Shown: piece after piece, positions 1-7,366 of the stretch
Layout: each line of letters begins with the position of its first letter
Position numbering within the stretch: position 1 is the first letter of the stretch
Assembly: GCA_015259105.1 (NCBI GenBank)
Contig: JABZGZ010000007.1
Span: 1-27,286 of the forward strand
DNA from: Atopobium sp.
GTDB lineage: Bacteria > Actinomycetota > Coriobacteriia > Coriobacteriales > Atopobiaceae
DNA: 27,286 nt
Direction of reading: 5' to 3'
Position numbers and translations under genes: made by a program
The notes under the pieces: model-generated
Database searches by the model: none
Told to the model about the DNA's origin: nothing
The model's input: the letters and a program-made list of their open reading frames with translations, nothing else

Positions 1-2
1 TT

Positions 3-209
3 TTTGATCAATTTAATGACACGTTTGACGCCGCAGCCTCTGGACCTACAACAAAAAAGAAACCTCGGGGTGACTTACGTCATCTCTCCGAGGTAACCGA
101 TAAACTCAAAGATAAATTTGGTTCAGATGCCGTGCAGTATGGTAGAGACCTACGCTTTGAGCATCGCGTTTCTGACACCATGCCTACAGGCAAAAACGAG
201 CAAATCTAG
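3..209 (+). CDS. dinB: Y-family DNA polymerase (DinB/Pol IV-like), C-terminal end only
   Basis: Open reading frame that enters from the left edge and stops at TAG 207-209, leaving 68 residues. The tail has the pattern LSEVTDKLKDKFGSDAVQYG, which resembles the end of the little-finger domain of DinB-type translesion polymerases, where an amphipathic segment with K-FG-DAV precedes a short basic tail. The catalytic palm lies outside the window, so activity cannot be judged. It converges on rsfS with a 10-base gap and no obvious hairpin terminator between them. The assignment rests on this short tail; UmuC-like or other Y-family subtypes are possible. Confidence 0.65.
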   Translation, partial: FDQFNDTFDAAASGPTTKKKPRGDLRHLSEVTDKLKDKFGSDAVQYGRDLRFEHRVSDTMPTGKNEQI

Positions 210-219
210 GACACTAAAA

Positions 220-696
220 CTACTCAGTAGGATCAGCAGATTCTGGAAGATTGTCTACCAGGTCATCCTCAGAAAGCTCAAAAGCTGGAGCCAAAGCATC
301 TTCTGGAAGATCAGCGTAAGGAATCTCAGAAGTCATAGCACCTTCGATATCCAGCTCTACACGAGGAGCATCTGCCCAAAGTCGCTCAAGACGATAGTAG
401 GACCTTACCTCAGGCTGGAATACGTGAACAACAACTGAACCGTAATCAATAAGAATCCAATTAAGACCGTCACGACCCTCAGTAGAAATTGGACGAATGC
501 CACAGTTTGCCGTGACCTTCTCGCGAACTTCATCAACAATAGCGTCAGCTAAACGAGCATTTCCACCAGTGCAGATAACAAAATAATCGCAAACGTCACT
601 GAGACCAGTGAGGTCAAGCACAAGAATATCTTCAGCTTTCTTCTGATCTGCAGCAATTGCAGCAGTCTTTGCAAGCTCAAGTGAAGTTACAGCCAT
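220..696 (-). CDS. rsfS: Ribosomal silencing factor RsfS (Iojap family)
   Basis: 158 residues. RsfS binds ribosomal protein L14 on the 50S subunit and blocks joining with 30S, lowering translation in poor conditions. The N-terminal ~110 residues carry the family pattern: AAxAADQKKAEDILVLDL, then CDYFVICTGGNARLADAI, then the GRDGLNWILIDYGSVVVHVF block. ATG at 694-696 is preceded by a GGAG site six bases away. The family is usually ~105-120 residues; here about 45 extra residues form a strongly acidic C-terminal tail rich in Glu, Asp and Pro. It lies 29 bases after yqeK, the common yqeK-rsfS order. Function is confident from the family; the role of the tail is unknown. Confidence 0.93.
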   Translation of the reverse strand: MAVTSLELAKTAAIAADQKKAEDILVLDLTGLSDVCDYFVICTGGNARLADAIVDEVREKVTANCGIRPISTEGRDGLNWILIDYGSVVVHVFQPEVRSYYRLERLWADAPRVELDIEGAMTSEIPYADLPEDALAPAFELSEDDLVDNLPESADPTE

Positions 697-725
697 GTAT
701 TTCTCCGTTTTCTCATGTAGCCAGG

Positions 726-1364
726 CTACTTAGATGTCTTCTCAATCATCTCATTGTATAGTGCAATTGAGTTTGGATACAAATAACTCCTCGATGAAAT
801 TACATACCTCATCACACCACAAAATGCGCTCTCGTAAACTTCATCAAGAGAACCACCCTGTAGATAAACTTCACGAACAGTCGCAACAGCTTCAAAATCT
901 GGACGCAATGGCTCAATAAGATCAGCTACATACAATATTTTGTCCAGCGTGCTCATCTGGTAATCGCCCGCGGTATGTTTTTGAATGGCGCTGAGGACCT
1001 CTTCAGAAAGCCAGGGGTATATAGCTGGTAAGGTTTTTGCGGCGAGAGGACCGTGCAAGAGTCCCACAATTTTCTGATAGGGAGCTTCTACATGAATACG
1101 AAATTGCTCTGCCAACTCAAGAGTTTCTGCATCAGAAAGCAACTTCTCCCAATCGTGCAAAATACCTGCAATACGAGCACTAAACATATCTGCGCCATAG
1201 ACCTGCGCGAGGGTTTCTGCACAATGTCCTACAGAAATAGAGTGCGCAAAGCGCTTGGGATTCTTGTGGTGCATATGAGTCTTTAGATCAGACTCAAGCT
1301 GATCAATGAGCGCCTGTTGTTCTGCGGTGTAGACAATATCTTTTGCTATAAGTGTTCTTTCCAT
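726..1364 (-). CDS. yqeK: YqeK-type HD-domain symmetrical Ap4A hydrolase
   Basis: 212 residues. YqeK enzymes are HD-superfamily hydrolases that split diadenosine tetraphosphate into two ADP. The metal-binding motif is visible: H41 in RFAHSISVGH, H70-D71 in GILHDWEK, the later HGPLAA segment, a second histidine in AIQKHTAGD, and the closing DKILYVADLIEP typical of the family. ATG 1362-1364 has an AGGA site about six bases upstream. It follows nadD after a 104-base gap and precedes rsfS by 29 bases, the conserved nadD-yqeK-rsfS order. Family members were often annotated as NadD-linked HD proteins before the Ap4A activity was shown. Confidence 0.92.
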   Translation of the reverse strand: MERTLIAKDIVYTAEQQALIDQLESDLKTHMHHKNPKRFAHSISVGHCAETLAQVYGADMFSARIAGILHDWEKLLSDAETLELAEQFRIHVEAPYQKIVGLLHGPLAAKTLPAIYPWLSEEVLSAIQKHTAGDYQMSTLDKILYVADLIEPLRPDFEAVATVREVYLQGGSLDEVYESAFCGVMRYVISSRSYLYPNSIALYNEMIEKTSK

Positions 1365-1419
1365 TATGTCCTACAAAGCTTAGAGTCAAATCACATATTT
1401 ATCTGTATGACACTGCCTT

Positions 1420-1446
1420 GCTGCTAGCGTATGATCTCTGAGCAGC
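1420..1446 (-). repeat. Inverted repeat in the nadD-yqeK gap
   Basis: GCTGCT at 1420-1425 pairs with AGCAGC at 1441-1446 (6-bp stem, 15-base loop), about 23 bases after the nadD stop. No T-run follows, so it is not a standard intrinsic terminator. It may be an mRNA processing or stability element, or chance. Nothing else is evident in the 104-base gap 1365-1468, and I found no convincing promoter for yqeK. Confidence 0.3.
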
Positions 1447-1468
1447 GGATTTCTTGAGCCTTGACTAC

Positions 1469-2155
1469 TTAATTAAGCGGTGTTGTATCAGCGCCATAAA
1501 GCCCATGCTTGTGAATGTAACCTGTTACAGAATCGGGAGTTAGATATCTGAGGCTCTGACCATTTTGAACTCTACTACGCAGATAGCTTGATGAGATTGC
1601 TAGTGCGGGAACCTCAAGATAGGTTACCTTGAAGTCATAAGGTGAGCCTGCAATAACCTTTTGAGCACGACTCAGCTCATAACCAGGACGTGTTGCAGCA
1701 ACAAAGTGAGCAAGCTCAGCTACGGTCTGTGCATCTTTCCAGGTGACAATATCAGCAATTGCATCGGCACCAGTAATAAAGAAAAATTCAACGTTAGAGG
1801 GATATACCTTACGCAATCTTCTGAGCGTATCAGCGGTGTAGGTGATGCCCTCATAATCCACCTCAAAACGAGAAGCAACAAAATGAGGATTATCTGAGGT
1901 TGCCAGAAGCGTCATTGAGTAACGGTCTTCTCCCCTGGTAACTCCCTTATTTTGTTTGAACGCAGGGCGACCAGCAGGCATAAAGACAACCACATCAAGA
2001 TCCAAATCATCATATGCCTGCTCAGCGGCTACCAAGTGACCGTTATGAATGGGGTCAAAGGTTCCACCCATGATTCCCAGACGATAGGTGCGGTTTTTAT
2101 CCTGTCCCAAACGAGGCAGGCCAGGGTGCATGTTATTTAAGACGTCGGCTGCCAT
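1469..2155 (-). CDS. nadD: Nicotinate-nucleotide adenylyltransferase
   Basis: 228 residues. It joins nicotinate mononucleotide to AMP from ATP, giving deamido-NAD in the NAD pathway. The nucleotidyltransferase signature GGTFDPIHNGH is at residues 30-40 (H37, H40), and the second ATP-binding motif ISSSYLRSR is near the C terminus. The ATG at 2153-2155 lies three bases after the obgE stop with only a weak GAG-rich ribosome site, so translation is probably coupled to obgE. About 25 residues precede the usual family start; an internal Met (residue 9 or 29) could be the true start, though residue 29 would sit right at the catalytic loop. obgE-nadD-yqeK-rsfS is a known conserved order. Confidence 0.94.
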   Translation of the reverse strand: MAADVLNNMHPGLPRLGQDKNRTYRLGIMGGTFDPIHNGHLVAAEQAYDDLDLDVVVFMPAGRPAFKQNKGVTRGEDRYSMTLLATSDNPHFVASRFEVDYEGITYTADTLRRLRKVYPSNVEFFFITGADAIADIVTWKDAQTVAELAHFVAATRPGYELSRAQKVIAGSPYDFKVTYLEVPALAISSSYLRSRVQNGQSLRYLTPDSVTGYIHKHGLYGADTTPLN

Positions 2156-2158
2156 ACT

Positions 2159-3607
2159 CTACTCAGTTTCTGAAGAAGCCTCAGCTACATGAGACGCATC
2201 AGATGGAACCTCTTCAAACTCAACATCTTCAAATTGCTGATCTGAAGCGTCCTCATCAGGAATCTCTATACCATCTGTATTTGGTTTATTTGGATCCTCA
2301 TAGGTAAAGGTGAGCTCAAGAATACGAATCTCATCGCCGTCAACTGCACCAGCCTTTGCCAGCTGTACTTCAAGACCCATACGATCAAGACGACGCTGTA
2401 GATATGCCACAGCCTCATCATTGTCCCAATCGGTCTGAATAACCATACGCTCAATCTGACCGCCGGAGACACGCCACGCATGACGCTCTTCTCGCTCAAT
2501 GCGAAGCTTGCTGTCACGACGAAGTCGCTGGTTCTCCCAAGATTCGCTGCGATCAACCGTAGGCGTAGTAATGGCAATTTCTTTGCGGAGCTCTGCCACT
2601 TCTGCAGCACAGGTAGTAACAAAGTCATCAAGATTTAAACCTGTTACCGTAGAGATAGCAAAGAAAGTCCTGCCATCTGCCTCAGCGGCTTTTCTGAGAG
2701 CCTCGATGGCATCTTCTGTACCAGGCATATCGCACTTGTTTGCAACCACAATCTGAGGGCGATCAGCGAGCTTTGAAGCGTATGCTTTGAGCTCCTCGTT
2801 AATGGCGTGGTAGTCCTCTACAGGATCTCTACCTTCATAGCCACCAGTAACGTCGACCATGTGGACAATAAGCGCTGTGCGCTCAATATGACGAAGGAAC
2901 TGGTGACCTAAGCCCTTACCCTCAGAGGCACCCTCGATAAGACCAGGGACGTCCGCGCAGACAAACGACTGACCGTTCTGTGCGCGAACAACACCCAAGT
3001 TTGGAACAAGGGTGGTAAAGGGATAGTCAGCAATCTTTGGACGAGCAGCACTGATGCGTGCGATAAGGGAACTCTTGCCAACAGAAGGCATGCCCACCAA
3101 AGCCACATCAGCCATGAGCTTCATCTCTAGCTCAATCCAATGCTCTTGGGCTGGCTCGCCCTTCTCGGCAAACGCAGGCGCACGCCTCACTGAGGTAACA
3201 AAGTGAATGTTACCGCGGCCACCATTGCCACCAGGAGCAACAACTACCTGCTCACCGGGAGAAGTAAGATCGGCAATCTCGTAGAGTGGCTCTTGCGTTT
3301 CTGAATCAAGCTCGCGCACAACGGTTCCCAGAGGCACCTTGAGCAGCAAATCCTGTCCGTCAGAGCCATGACGGCGAGCGCCCTTACCGTGGGTACCACG
3401 CTCGGCCTTAAAGTGATGCTTGTAGCGGTAATCAATCAGGGACGAAAGCTGCGCGTCTGCAACAATGACAACATTGCCGCCGTGACCGCCATCGCCACCG
3501 TCAGGACCGCCTTTTGGAACATATGCTTCTCGACGGAAAGACATGCAGCCTGCGCCGCCGTCTCCGCCTTTAACGTTAATGTGACAAAGATCAGTGAAAG
3601 TTTCCAC
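2159..3607 (-). CDS. obgE: Obg/CgtA GTPase
   Basis: 482 residues. Obg is a slow GTPase that binds the 50S subunit and links ribosome assembly to stress and (p)ppGpp. Domains in order: glycine-rich Obg fold (~1-158), G domain with G1 GMPSVGKSS (172-180), switch region DYPFTT, G3 DVPG (219-222), G4 NKCD (290-293) and G5 ISTVTG, then an OCT domain (~365-437) and a ~45-residue acidic tail. The start is GTG (3605-3607) with a strong GAAGGAGG site. The gap to ecfT is 69 bases with no visible terminator. The C-terminal OCT domain is typical of Gram-positive Obg proteins. Confidence 0.97.
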   Translation of the reverse strand: METFTDLCHINVKGGDGGAGCMSFRREAYVPKGGPDGGDGGHGGNVVIVADAQLSSLIDYRYKHHFKAERGTHGKGARRHGSDGQDLLLKVPLGTVVRELDSETQEPLYEIADLTSPGEQVVVAPGGNGGRGNIHFVTSVRRAPAFAEKGEPAQEHWIELEMKLMADVALVGMPSVGKSSLIARISAARPKIADYPFTTLVPNLGVVRAQNGQSFVCADVPGLIEGASEGKGLGHQFLRHIERTALIVHMVDVTGGYEGRDPVEDYHAINEELKAYASKLADRPQIVVANKCDMPGTEDAIEALRKAAEADGRTFFAISTVTGLNLDDFVTTCAAEVAELRKEIAITTPTVDRSESWENQRLRRDSKLRIEREERHAWRVSGGQIERMVIQTDWDNDEAVAYLQRRLDRMGLEVQLAKAGAVDGDEIRILELTFTYEDPNKPNTDGIEIPDEDASDQQFEDVEFEEVPSDASHVAEASSETE

Positions 3608-3676
3608 GTGTCCTCCTTCTAATACCTTAATGTTACGGCATTTACCAGCGAAGCATAGTGAAAACGCGAGAAGTTC

Positions 3677-4426
3677 TTATGAGAACACGAGGATAACAAC
3701 AATTACTGCAACACCAAAAATCATCAAAGCAAAGTCTGATGGAGCCAAAGGATAGCGTTTAAATGCAGATGAAGCGTTCCTTAAATAAAAACCTCGCTGC
3801 TCAGCTGCAAGTGCCGAAGCATCAGCTTTTTTAACCGATCCTACCAGCAGAGGAACAATCAAAGGCATAGTGAGCTGGAGTTTCTTAATTGGATTTTTGG
3901 TATCAAACTCAACGCCACGAGCCATCTGAGCCTCCATAATATGGTTCATCTCTGAAGCAAAGACAGGCACAAAGCGCAAAACCGTTGCAATGGTAAATGC
4001 ATAAGGATAAGGAACATGCGCCACTTCTACAAGCGCATTCATCAGATCTTCTACACGCATAAGCGAAAGCATAGAAAGCAGTGGCAGTGCCAGCGCGATT
4101 GTTTTGAGAGCAACGTTAAAGCCGTGCTCTAAACCACCTACCGTGATGAATAAAAAGAGCACTTGACCAGCAGGGGCAACAAGCGTCTGCACAACGCACA
4201 AGATAAGACCTAAGACTGCAAAGCCAAATACCAGCTTAAAAGTCTTCTGAGCGTTCTGCGAGATAACTCCCACAAGAATGGTGAGCGCGAGTACCGCAAG
4301 TACCTCAAGCGTTCCCTGCGCGGCAAGAGCGGCTACAAAAAGTTCAAGCGCAAACACAAGTTTGGCCACAGGATTTGCCTTATGAAGGAAGCTTGTTCCT
4401 TCGGTGTAATCAATAACACTACCCAC
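3677..4426 (-). CDS. ecfT: ECF transporter transmembrane component EcfT
   Basis: 249 residues if translation starts at GTG 4424-4426. That start has AAGGAGG six bases upstream, gives an eight-base overlap with the ATPase gene, and matches the family N terminus (VIDYTEGTSFLHKANPVAKL). An upstream ATG exists but lacks this site and lies wholly inside the ATPase gene. EcfT is the membrane scaffold that couples ATP hydrolysis to toppling of the substrate-binding S component. Several hydrophobic helices are visible, and the coupling helices carry the Ala-Arg-Gly type motifs: QMARGVEF in the cytoplasmic segment and AAEQRGFYL later. It ends the trpL-trpP-ecfA-ecfT unit. Confidence 0.9.
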   Translation of the reverse strand: MGSVIDYTEGTSFLHKANPVAKLVFALELFVAALAAQGTLEVLAVLALTILVGVISQNAQKTFKLVFGFAVLGLILCVVQTLVAPAGQVLFLFITVGGLEHGFNVALKTIALALPLLSMLSLMRVEDLMNALVEVAHVPYPYAFTIATVLRFVPVFASEMNHIMEAQMARGVEFDTKNPIKKLQLTMPLIVPLLVGSVKKADASALAAEQRGFYLRNASSAFKRYPLAPSDFALMIFGVAVIVVILVFS

Positions 4427-6344
4427 GAGGAGCCTCCTTACCATTAAGCGTGGCTGCAATACGAGCAATCTCAAACTGGTGCTGCAATGCCCCAAGCACC
4501 TCTGAAGCACTGCTAAGCCCAGTAAATGATGAATCCACGTGCGCTCCAGCAAGCTTTGACAGCTGAATCATCTGAGGAGCCTCAACATATGCTTCTTTCA
4601 AAACTTCATCTGTCGAGAAGATCTGTGTAACTTCCCCATCATCTAACACGCTACCATGAGCCATAACGACAATTCTTGTGGCAAAGTCCAGCACAACCTC
4701 CATGTCATGACAGACCATAAGAACTGCACAGCCCTTCTCGCACAGTGATTTGACCATATCCATGACCTGCATACACTCTTTGTAATCCAGGCCCGAAGTT
4801 GGCTCATCAAGCACAAGAATATCTGGTTCGCAGGCAACCACGGACGCAAGCGCTACCATCTGACGCTGTCCGCGAGAAAGCATAAACGGCGACGCGTCCG
4901 CATCAAGCCCCATGCGATCAATTACTTCAAGCGCTTTCTTGCGAGCATCTTCTGCAGACACGGCCTTGAGCACAAGACCAAACGCAATCTCCTCAAGGAC
5001 ACTCTCTTTGCAAATCTGGTAATCGGGATTTTGGAACAGTGTAGAGACGTGTTGAGCAATCTGCGACGTCTTCCAATCCTTGCACGATGCACCCTTAATC
5101 TGAATGTCTCCAGATCGAGGACGCAACAGGCCATTTACCAGCTTAGTTAGAGTTGTTTTACCTGCACCGTTTTGGCCGACAAGTGCCACAAGCTCGCCAG
5201 AGTGCAAGCTGAGAGAGACGCGCTCAACGCCATCAGTACTCCCCTGATATTTGAAGGTGGCATCAATAACATCAAGAACAGACTGAGTGCTTGGCTGGTC
5301 AGCGTCTTGAAGAACACCAATTCTGCCAAATGGACCGCTCGATTCAGCGACCACAGGGCCATCTATTTTTGGAAGATATGTCTCCCCTGCTAATTCAACG
5401 TCATTAGTAGCTGATGGCTGAGAGCCCTCTGTAAGAGAAATGCTGCGGTGCTGAAGAGCACCTACACAGCACGCAAGCTGCTTGGCGACTGACTGAACTG
5501 ACAGTGCAGTTTCATCGCAGTCAGCTCTGTCCGCCTCAGATAACAAGTGAGCATACTCAGACTGATGCGAGAGCTCGTGGACACCCTTTGAGACGCGCAC
5601 GCAACGAGGAACATCAACACCAACCTCTTGCAGTAAATCTACCTGAGAGAACACTTCCTCACCGCTACCGTATGCGCAAATGGCACCCTTGTTCATAACG
5701 GCAATCTTTGAGCAATACTTGGCGAGAAGACCAACTTTCTGCTCAATTACCACAACCGTAATACCTTTGGTTTTGTTGAGCTCTGAAAGCGTCTGGAAGA
5801 TTAGCTCAGACGACGTTGGATCTAAGGCTGCTGTTGGCTCATCTAGTACCATAACCTGTGGCTGTAGTGCCAAAAGAGCTGCAATAGCAACCTTTTGCTT
5901 CTGACCACCAGAAAGAGAGGCAATCTCTCTAAAGCGAAGATTAGCAATGCCAACTGTCTCTAGAGCATAGGTAATTCGTGCTGGAATCTCTGCATGAGGA
6001 ACAGCAAAGTTCTCAAGACCAAAAAGAAGCTCATCCTCAACAATTGAAGCAACCATCTGCGCATTGATATCTTGGGTAATGGATCCCACAATCTTAGAGA
6101 TATCAGTTAAGGCTACCGTGCAGGTATCCATTCCAGAGACAAGAATCTTGCCAAAGAAATTACCTCTAAAGTGATGAGGAATGGCGCCAGAGAGCGCAAG
6201 AGCAAGCGTAGACTTACCTGCACCAGAAGGGCCAACAATACCTACAAAGTCACCCTCCTGAACGCTCAGCGACAGCTCATTAAGAGCGCGCACCGAGCTA
6301 TCAGGATAGCTGTATGACACAGATTGAACTTCAATAATTGACAC
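4419..6344 (-). CDS. ecfA: Fused two-domain ECF transporter ATPase (EcfA-EcfA')
   Basis: 641 residues holding two ABC nucleotide-binding domains. NBD1: Walker A GPSGAGKST (38-46), signature LSGGQ (144-148), Walker B VMVLDEP (164-170), and Gln in place of the H-loop His (VVVIEQK). A linker of ~110 residues (about 240-355) follows. NBD2: Walker A GQNGAGKTT (390-398), signature altered to LSRGQ (489-493), Walker B ILVLDEP (509-515) and a normal H-loop His (MVCHDME). It powers import through EcfT and the S component. GTG start at 6342-6344 has GGAG six bases upstream. The gap from trpP is 35 bases and the 3' end overlaps ecfT by eight bases, so these form one operon, as in dedicated (group I) ECF systems. 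Confidence 0.93.
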   Translation of the reverse strand: MSIIEVQSVSYSYPDSSVRALNELSLSVQEGDFVGIVGPSGAGKSTLALALSGAIPHHFRGNFFGKILVSGMDTCTVALTDISKIVGSITQDINAQMVASIVEDELLFGLENFAVPHAEIPARITYALETVGIANLRFREIASLSGGQKQKVAIAALLALQPQVMVLDEPTAALDPTSSELIFQTLSELNKTKGITVVVIEQKVGLLAKYCSKIAVMNKGAICAYGSGEEVFSQVDLLQEVGVDVPRCVRVSKGVHELSHQSEYAHLLSEADRADCDETALSVQSVAKQLACCVGALQHRSISLTEGSQPSATNDVELAGETYLPKIDGPVVAESSGPFGRIGVLQDADQPSTQSVLDVIDATFKYQGSTDGVERVSLSLHSGELVALVGQNGAGKTTLTKLVNGLLRPRSGDIQIKGASCKDWKTSQIAQHVSTLFQNPDYQICKESVLEEIAFGLVLKAVSAEDARKKALEVIDRMGLDADASPFMLSRGQRQMVALASVVACEPDILVLDEPTSGLDYKECMQVMDMVKSLCEKGCAVLMVCHDMEVVLDFATRIVVMAHGSVLDDGEVTQIFSTDEVLKEAYVEAPQMIQLSKLAGAHVDSSFTGLSSASEVLGALQHQFEIARIAATLNGKEAPRG

Positions 6345-6379
6345 AGTGTTCTCCAGGAAATATATGCGTATCTAAGAAC

Positions 6380-6973
6380 TTATCGGCCCAAAACCTTCTT
6401 AAGAGGAGCCGCAAGAACCTGAACAACAATAGCATTAAAGAATGCCGTTCCCACGATGACAGGAAGCATTACGTAGAAAAGCTCAATAGTTGCACCTTTG
6501 GCTGGAATAGCAATGGCAGCAAAGATCAGGCCAGAGATAAGAGTGGTTACAAAAGAACCAATTGCTGGCATTACTGGTTTATCTGCAAGAGCAGACTTAG
6601 TAAAAGCAAACATAACAAGTGAAGCAACGCCTTCTGCAACAAAATCAGCACCAGGAACAGTTGTGGTCAGCTGAATAACGGTAGCTGCGATAAGGCCAAT
6701 AACCAGACTCTGAACAGCAGTTGGCTTCAAAAGAAGAATAGCCAGGCAGAACGACGCAATAATGAACTCTGGACCAATACCAATAGCGCTAATTGCCTTA
6801 CCAACGGTCAGGTTAAGAATAAAACCAGCAGCAATAAGTACGGCAACAAGAACAAGAGAAGTTACATCCAAAACGCCTGCAGACTTTGAAACAGCAACAA
6901 CGCGTGGTGCCTGCTCAGCAGATCCTGTCTCTGTGTCTGTGGTGCTGACCTGATTGAGATTCTCTGTAGACAT
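6380..6973 (-). CDS. trpP: ECF substrate-binding (S) component, probably tryptophan-specific (TrpP-like)
   Basis: 197 residues, starting at ATG 6971-6973 with AAAGGAG five bases upstream; in-frame codons further 5' lack a ribosome site. After a polar N terminus (~40 residues) come five or six hydrophobic helices. The block GPEFIIASFCLAILLLKPTA, followed by VQSLVIGLIAATVIQLTTTVPG, resembles the TrpP family (in Bacillus: KPD...GILLF...QNVLVIG...SALTTAFPAGQ), recalled from memory, not aligned by program. Independent support for tryptophan is the leader peptide with three Trp codons upstream. S components bind the substrate in the membrane and rely on EcfT and the ATPase encoded next. A different aromatic substrate cannot be excluded. 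Confidence 0.75.
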   Translation of the reverse strand: MSTENLNQVSTTDTETGSAEQAPRVVAVSKSAGVLDVTSLVLVAVLIAAGFILNLTVGKAISAIGIGPEFIIASFCLAILLLKPTAVQSLVIGLIAATVIQLTTTVPGADFVAEGVASLVMFAFTKSALADKPVMPAIGSFVTTLISGLIFAAIAIPAKGATIELFYVMLPVIVGTAFFNAIVVQVLAAPLKKVLGR

Positions 6974-7065
6974 ACAAACTCCTTTAACGCAAAACAAAAT
7001 GAACAAACAAAACTTTCAACTAAACGGGTTTCTCACCATCCGGATTTAGCAAGAAACGTACGCAC

Positions 7066-7092
7066 AAAAAAAGCTCTCGGTCACCCGAGAGC
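7066..7092 (-). terminator. Attenuator terminator of the trp ECF operon
   Basis: On the minus strand GCTCTCGG (7092-7085), loop GTGA (a GNRA tetraloop), then CCGAGAGC (7080-7073): a perfect 8-bp GC-rich stem followed by seven T (7072-7066). It sits between the trpL stop and the trpP ribosome site, so termination here prevents transporter expression. Confidence 0.9.
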
Positions 7093-7133
7093 CTCTAAAT
7101 GCGTATGCAGAAGCAACTCATCGCTGACCGGAG
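7074..7133 (-). promoter_or_regulatory. Candidate antiterminator pairing of the trp attenuator
   Basis: CTCCGGTCA (7133-7125), inside trpL codons 16-19, can pair with TGACCG (7083-7078) and, after a one-base bulge, GAG (7076-7074). That is nine pairs, and it uses the loop and 3' arm of the terminator, so both cannot form. The 5' strand begins 15 bases past the last Trp codon and ends five bases before the TGA codon: exposed when a ribosome stalls on Trp codons, covered when it reaches the stop. The pairing was found by eye; no folding energy was computed. Confidence 0.55.
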
Positions 7134-7180
7134 AAAGACAAGTTGTTCCACCACCACTGCTGAGTGCATGTAGCGCGCAT
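7118..7180 (-). CDS. trpL: trp leader peptide with three consecutive Trp codons
   Basis: A 20-codon reading frame, sequence MRATCTQQWWWNNLSFSGQR, with TGA at 7118-7120. The start ATG (7178-7180) has a very strong ribosome site, GGAGGAGGAC, seven bases upstream. Codons 9-11 are TGG TGG TGG (7148-7156). Three of 20 codons being Trp, in a row, just before an intrinsic terminator, is the hallmark of ribosome-mediated attenuation. It lies about 35 bases from a predicted start site, and the transporter genes begin 145 bases after its stop. Its product is likely a by-product; the act of translation is the sensor of charged tRNA-Trp. Confidence 0.88.
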   Translation of the reverse strand: MRATCTQQWWWNNLSFSGQR

Positions 7181-7220
7181 GATATGTCCTCCTCCCAAAA
7201 GCGTAAATTGCAATGTAAGA

Positions 7221-7251
7221 AGAATACCATTACTTTGCCAGATTGTGTCAA
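7221..7251 (-). promoter_or_regulatory. Promoter of the trpL-trpP-ecfA-ecfT unit
   Basis: Perfect -35 TTGACA (7251-7246), 19-base spacer, and an extended -10 TGG-TATTCT (hexamer 7226-7221). The predicted start is near 7214, which leaves about 34 bases before trpL. The long spacer is offset by the TGn extension. Confidence 0.65.
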
Positions 7252-7312
7252 GAAATACATTAAGAAACAAATTAGAAACTGTGAACGGTACGCGTAAGAT
7301 ACCGCGAGAAAC

Positions 7313-7339
7313 AAAAAAAGGGGTCCCGAAGGACCCCTT
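7313..7339 (-). terminator. Intrinsic terminator after rplU-rpmA
   Basis: GGGGTCC (minus strand 7337-7331 read as CCCC arm partner), TTCG tetraloop (7330-7327), GGACCCC arm ending at 7320, then seven T (7319-7313). The 7-bp stem extends by two A-T pairs. It lies 28 bases after the rpmA stop and separates the ribosomal operon from the trp transporter promoter. Confidence 0.9.
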
Positions 7340-7366
7340 GAATGAACTGCGAATGTTCAAGAAAAC

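Noticed and set aside
3608..3676. Possible obgE promoter with TAACAT as -10
   Set aside because: The nearest -35-like box (TTCACT) is 21 bases away and the TGn extension is missing, so I could not support it.
4427..4552. Upstream in-frame extension of EcfT to an ATG at 4552
   Set aside because: It lies entirely within the ATPase gene, has no ribosome site and does not resemble the family; the GTG at 4426 with AAGGAGG is far better.
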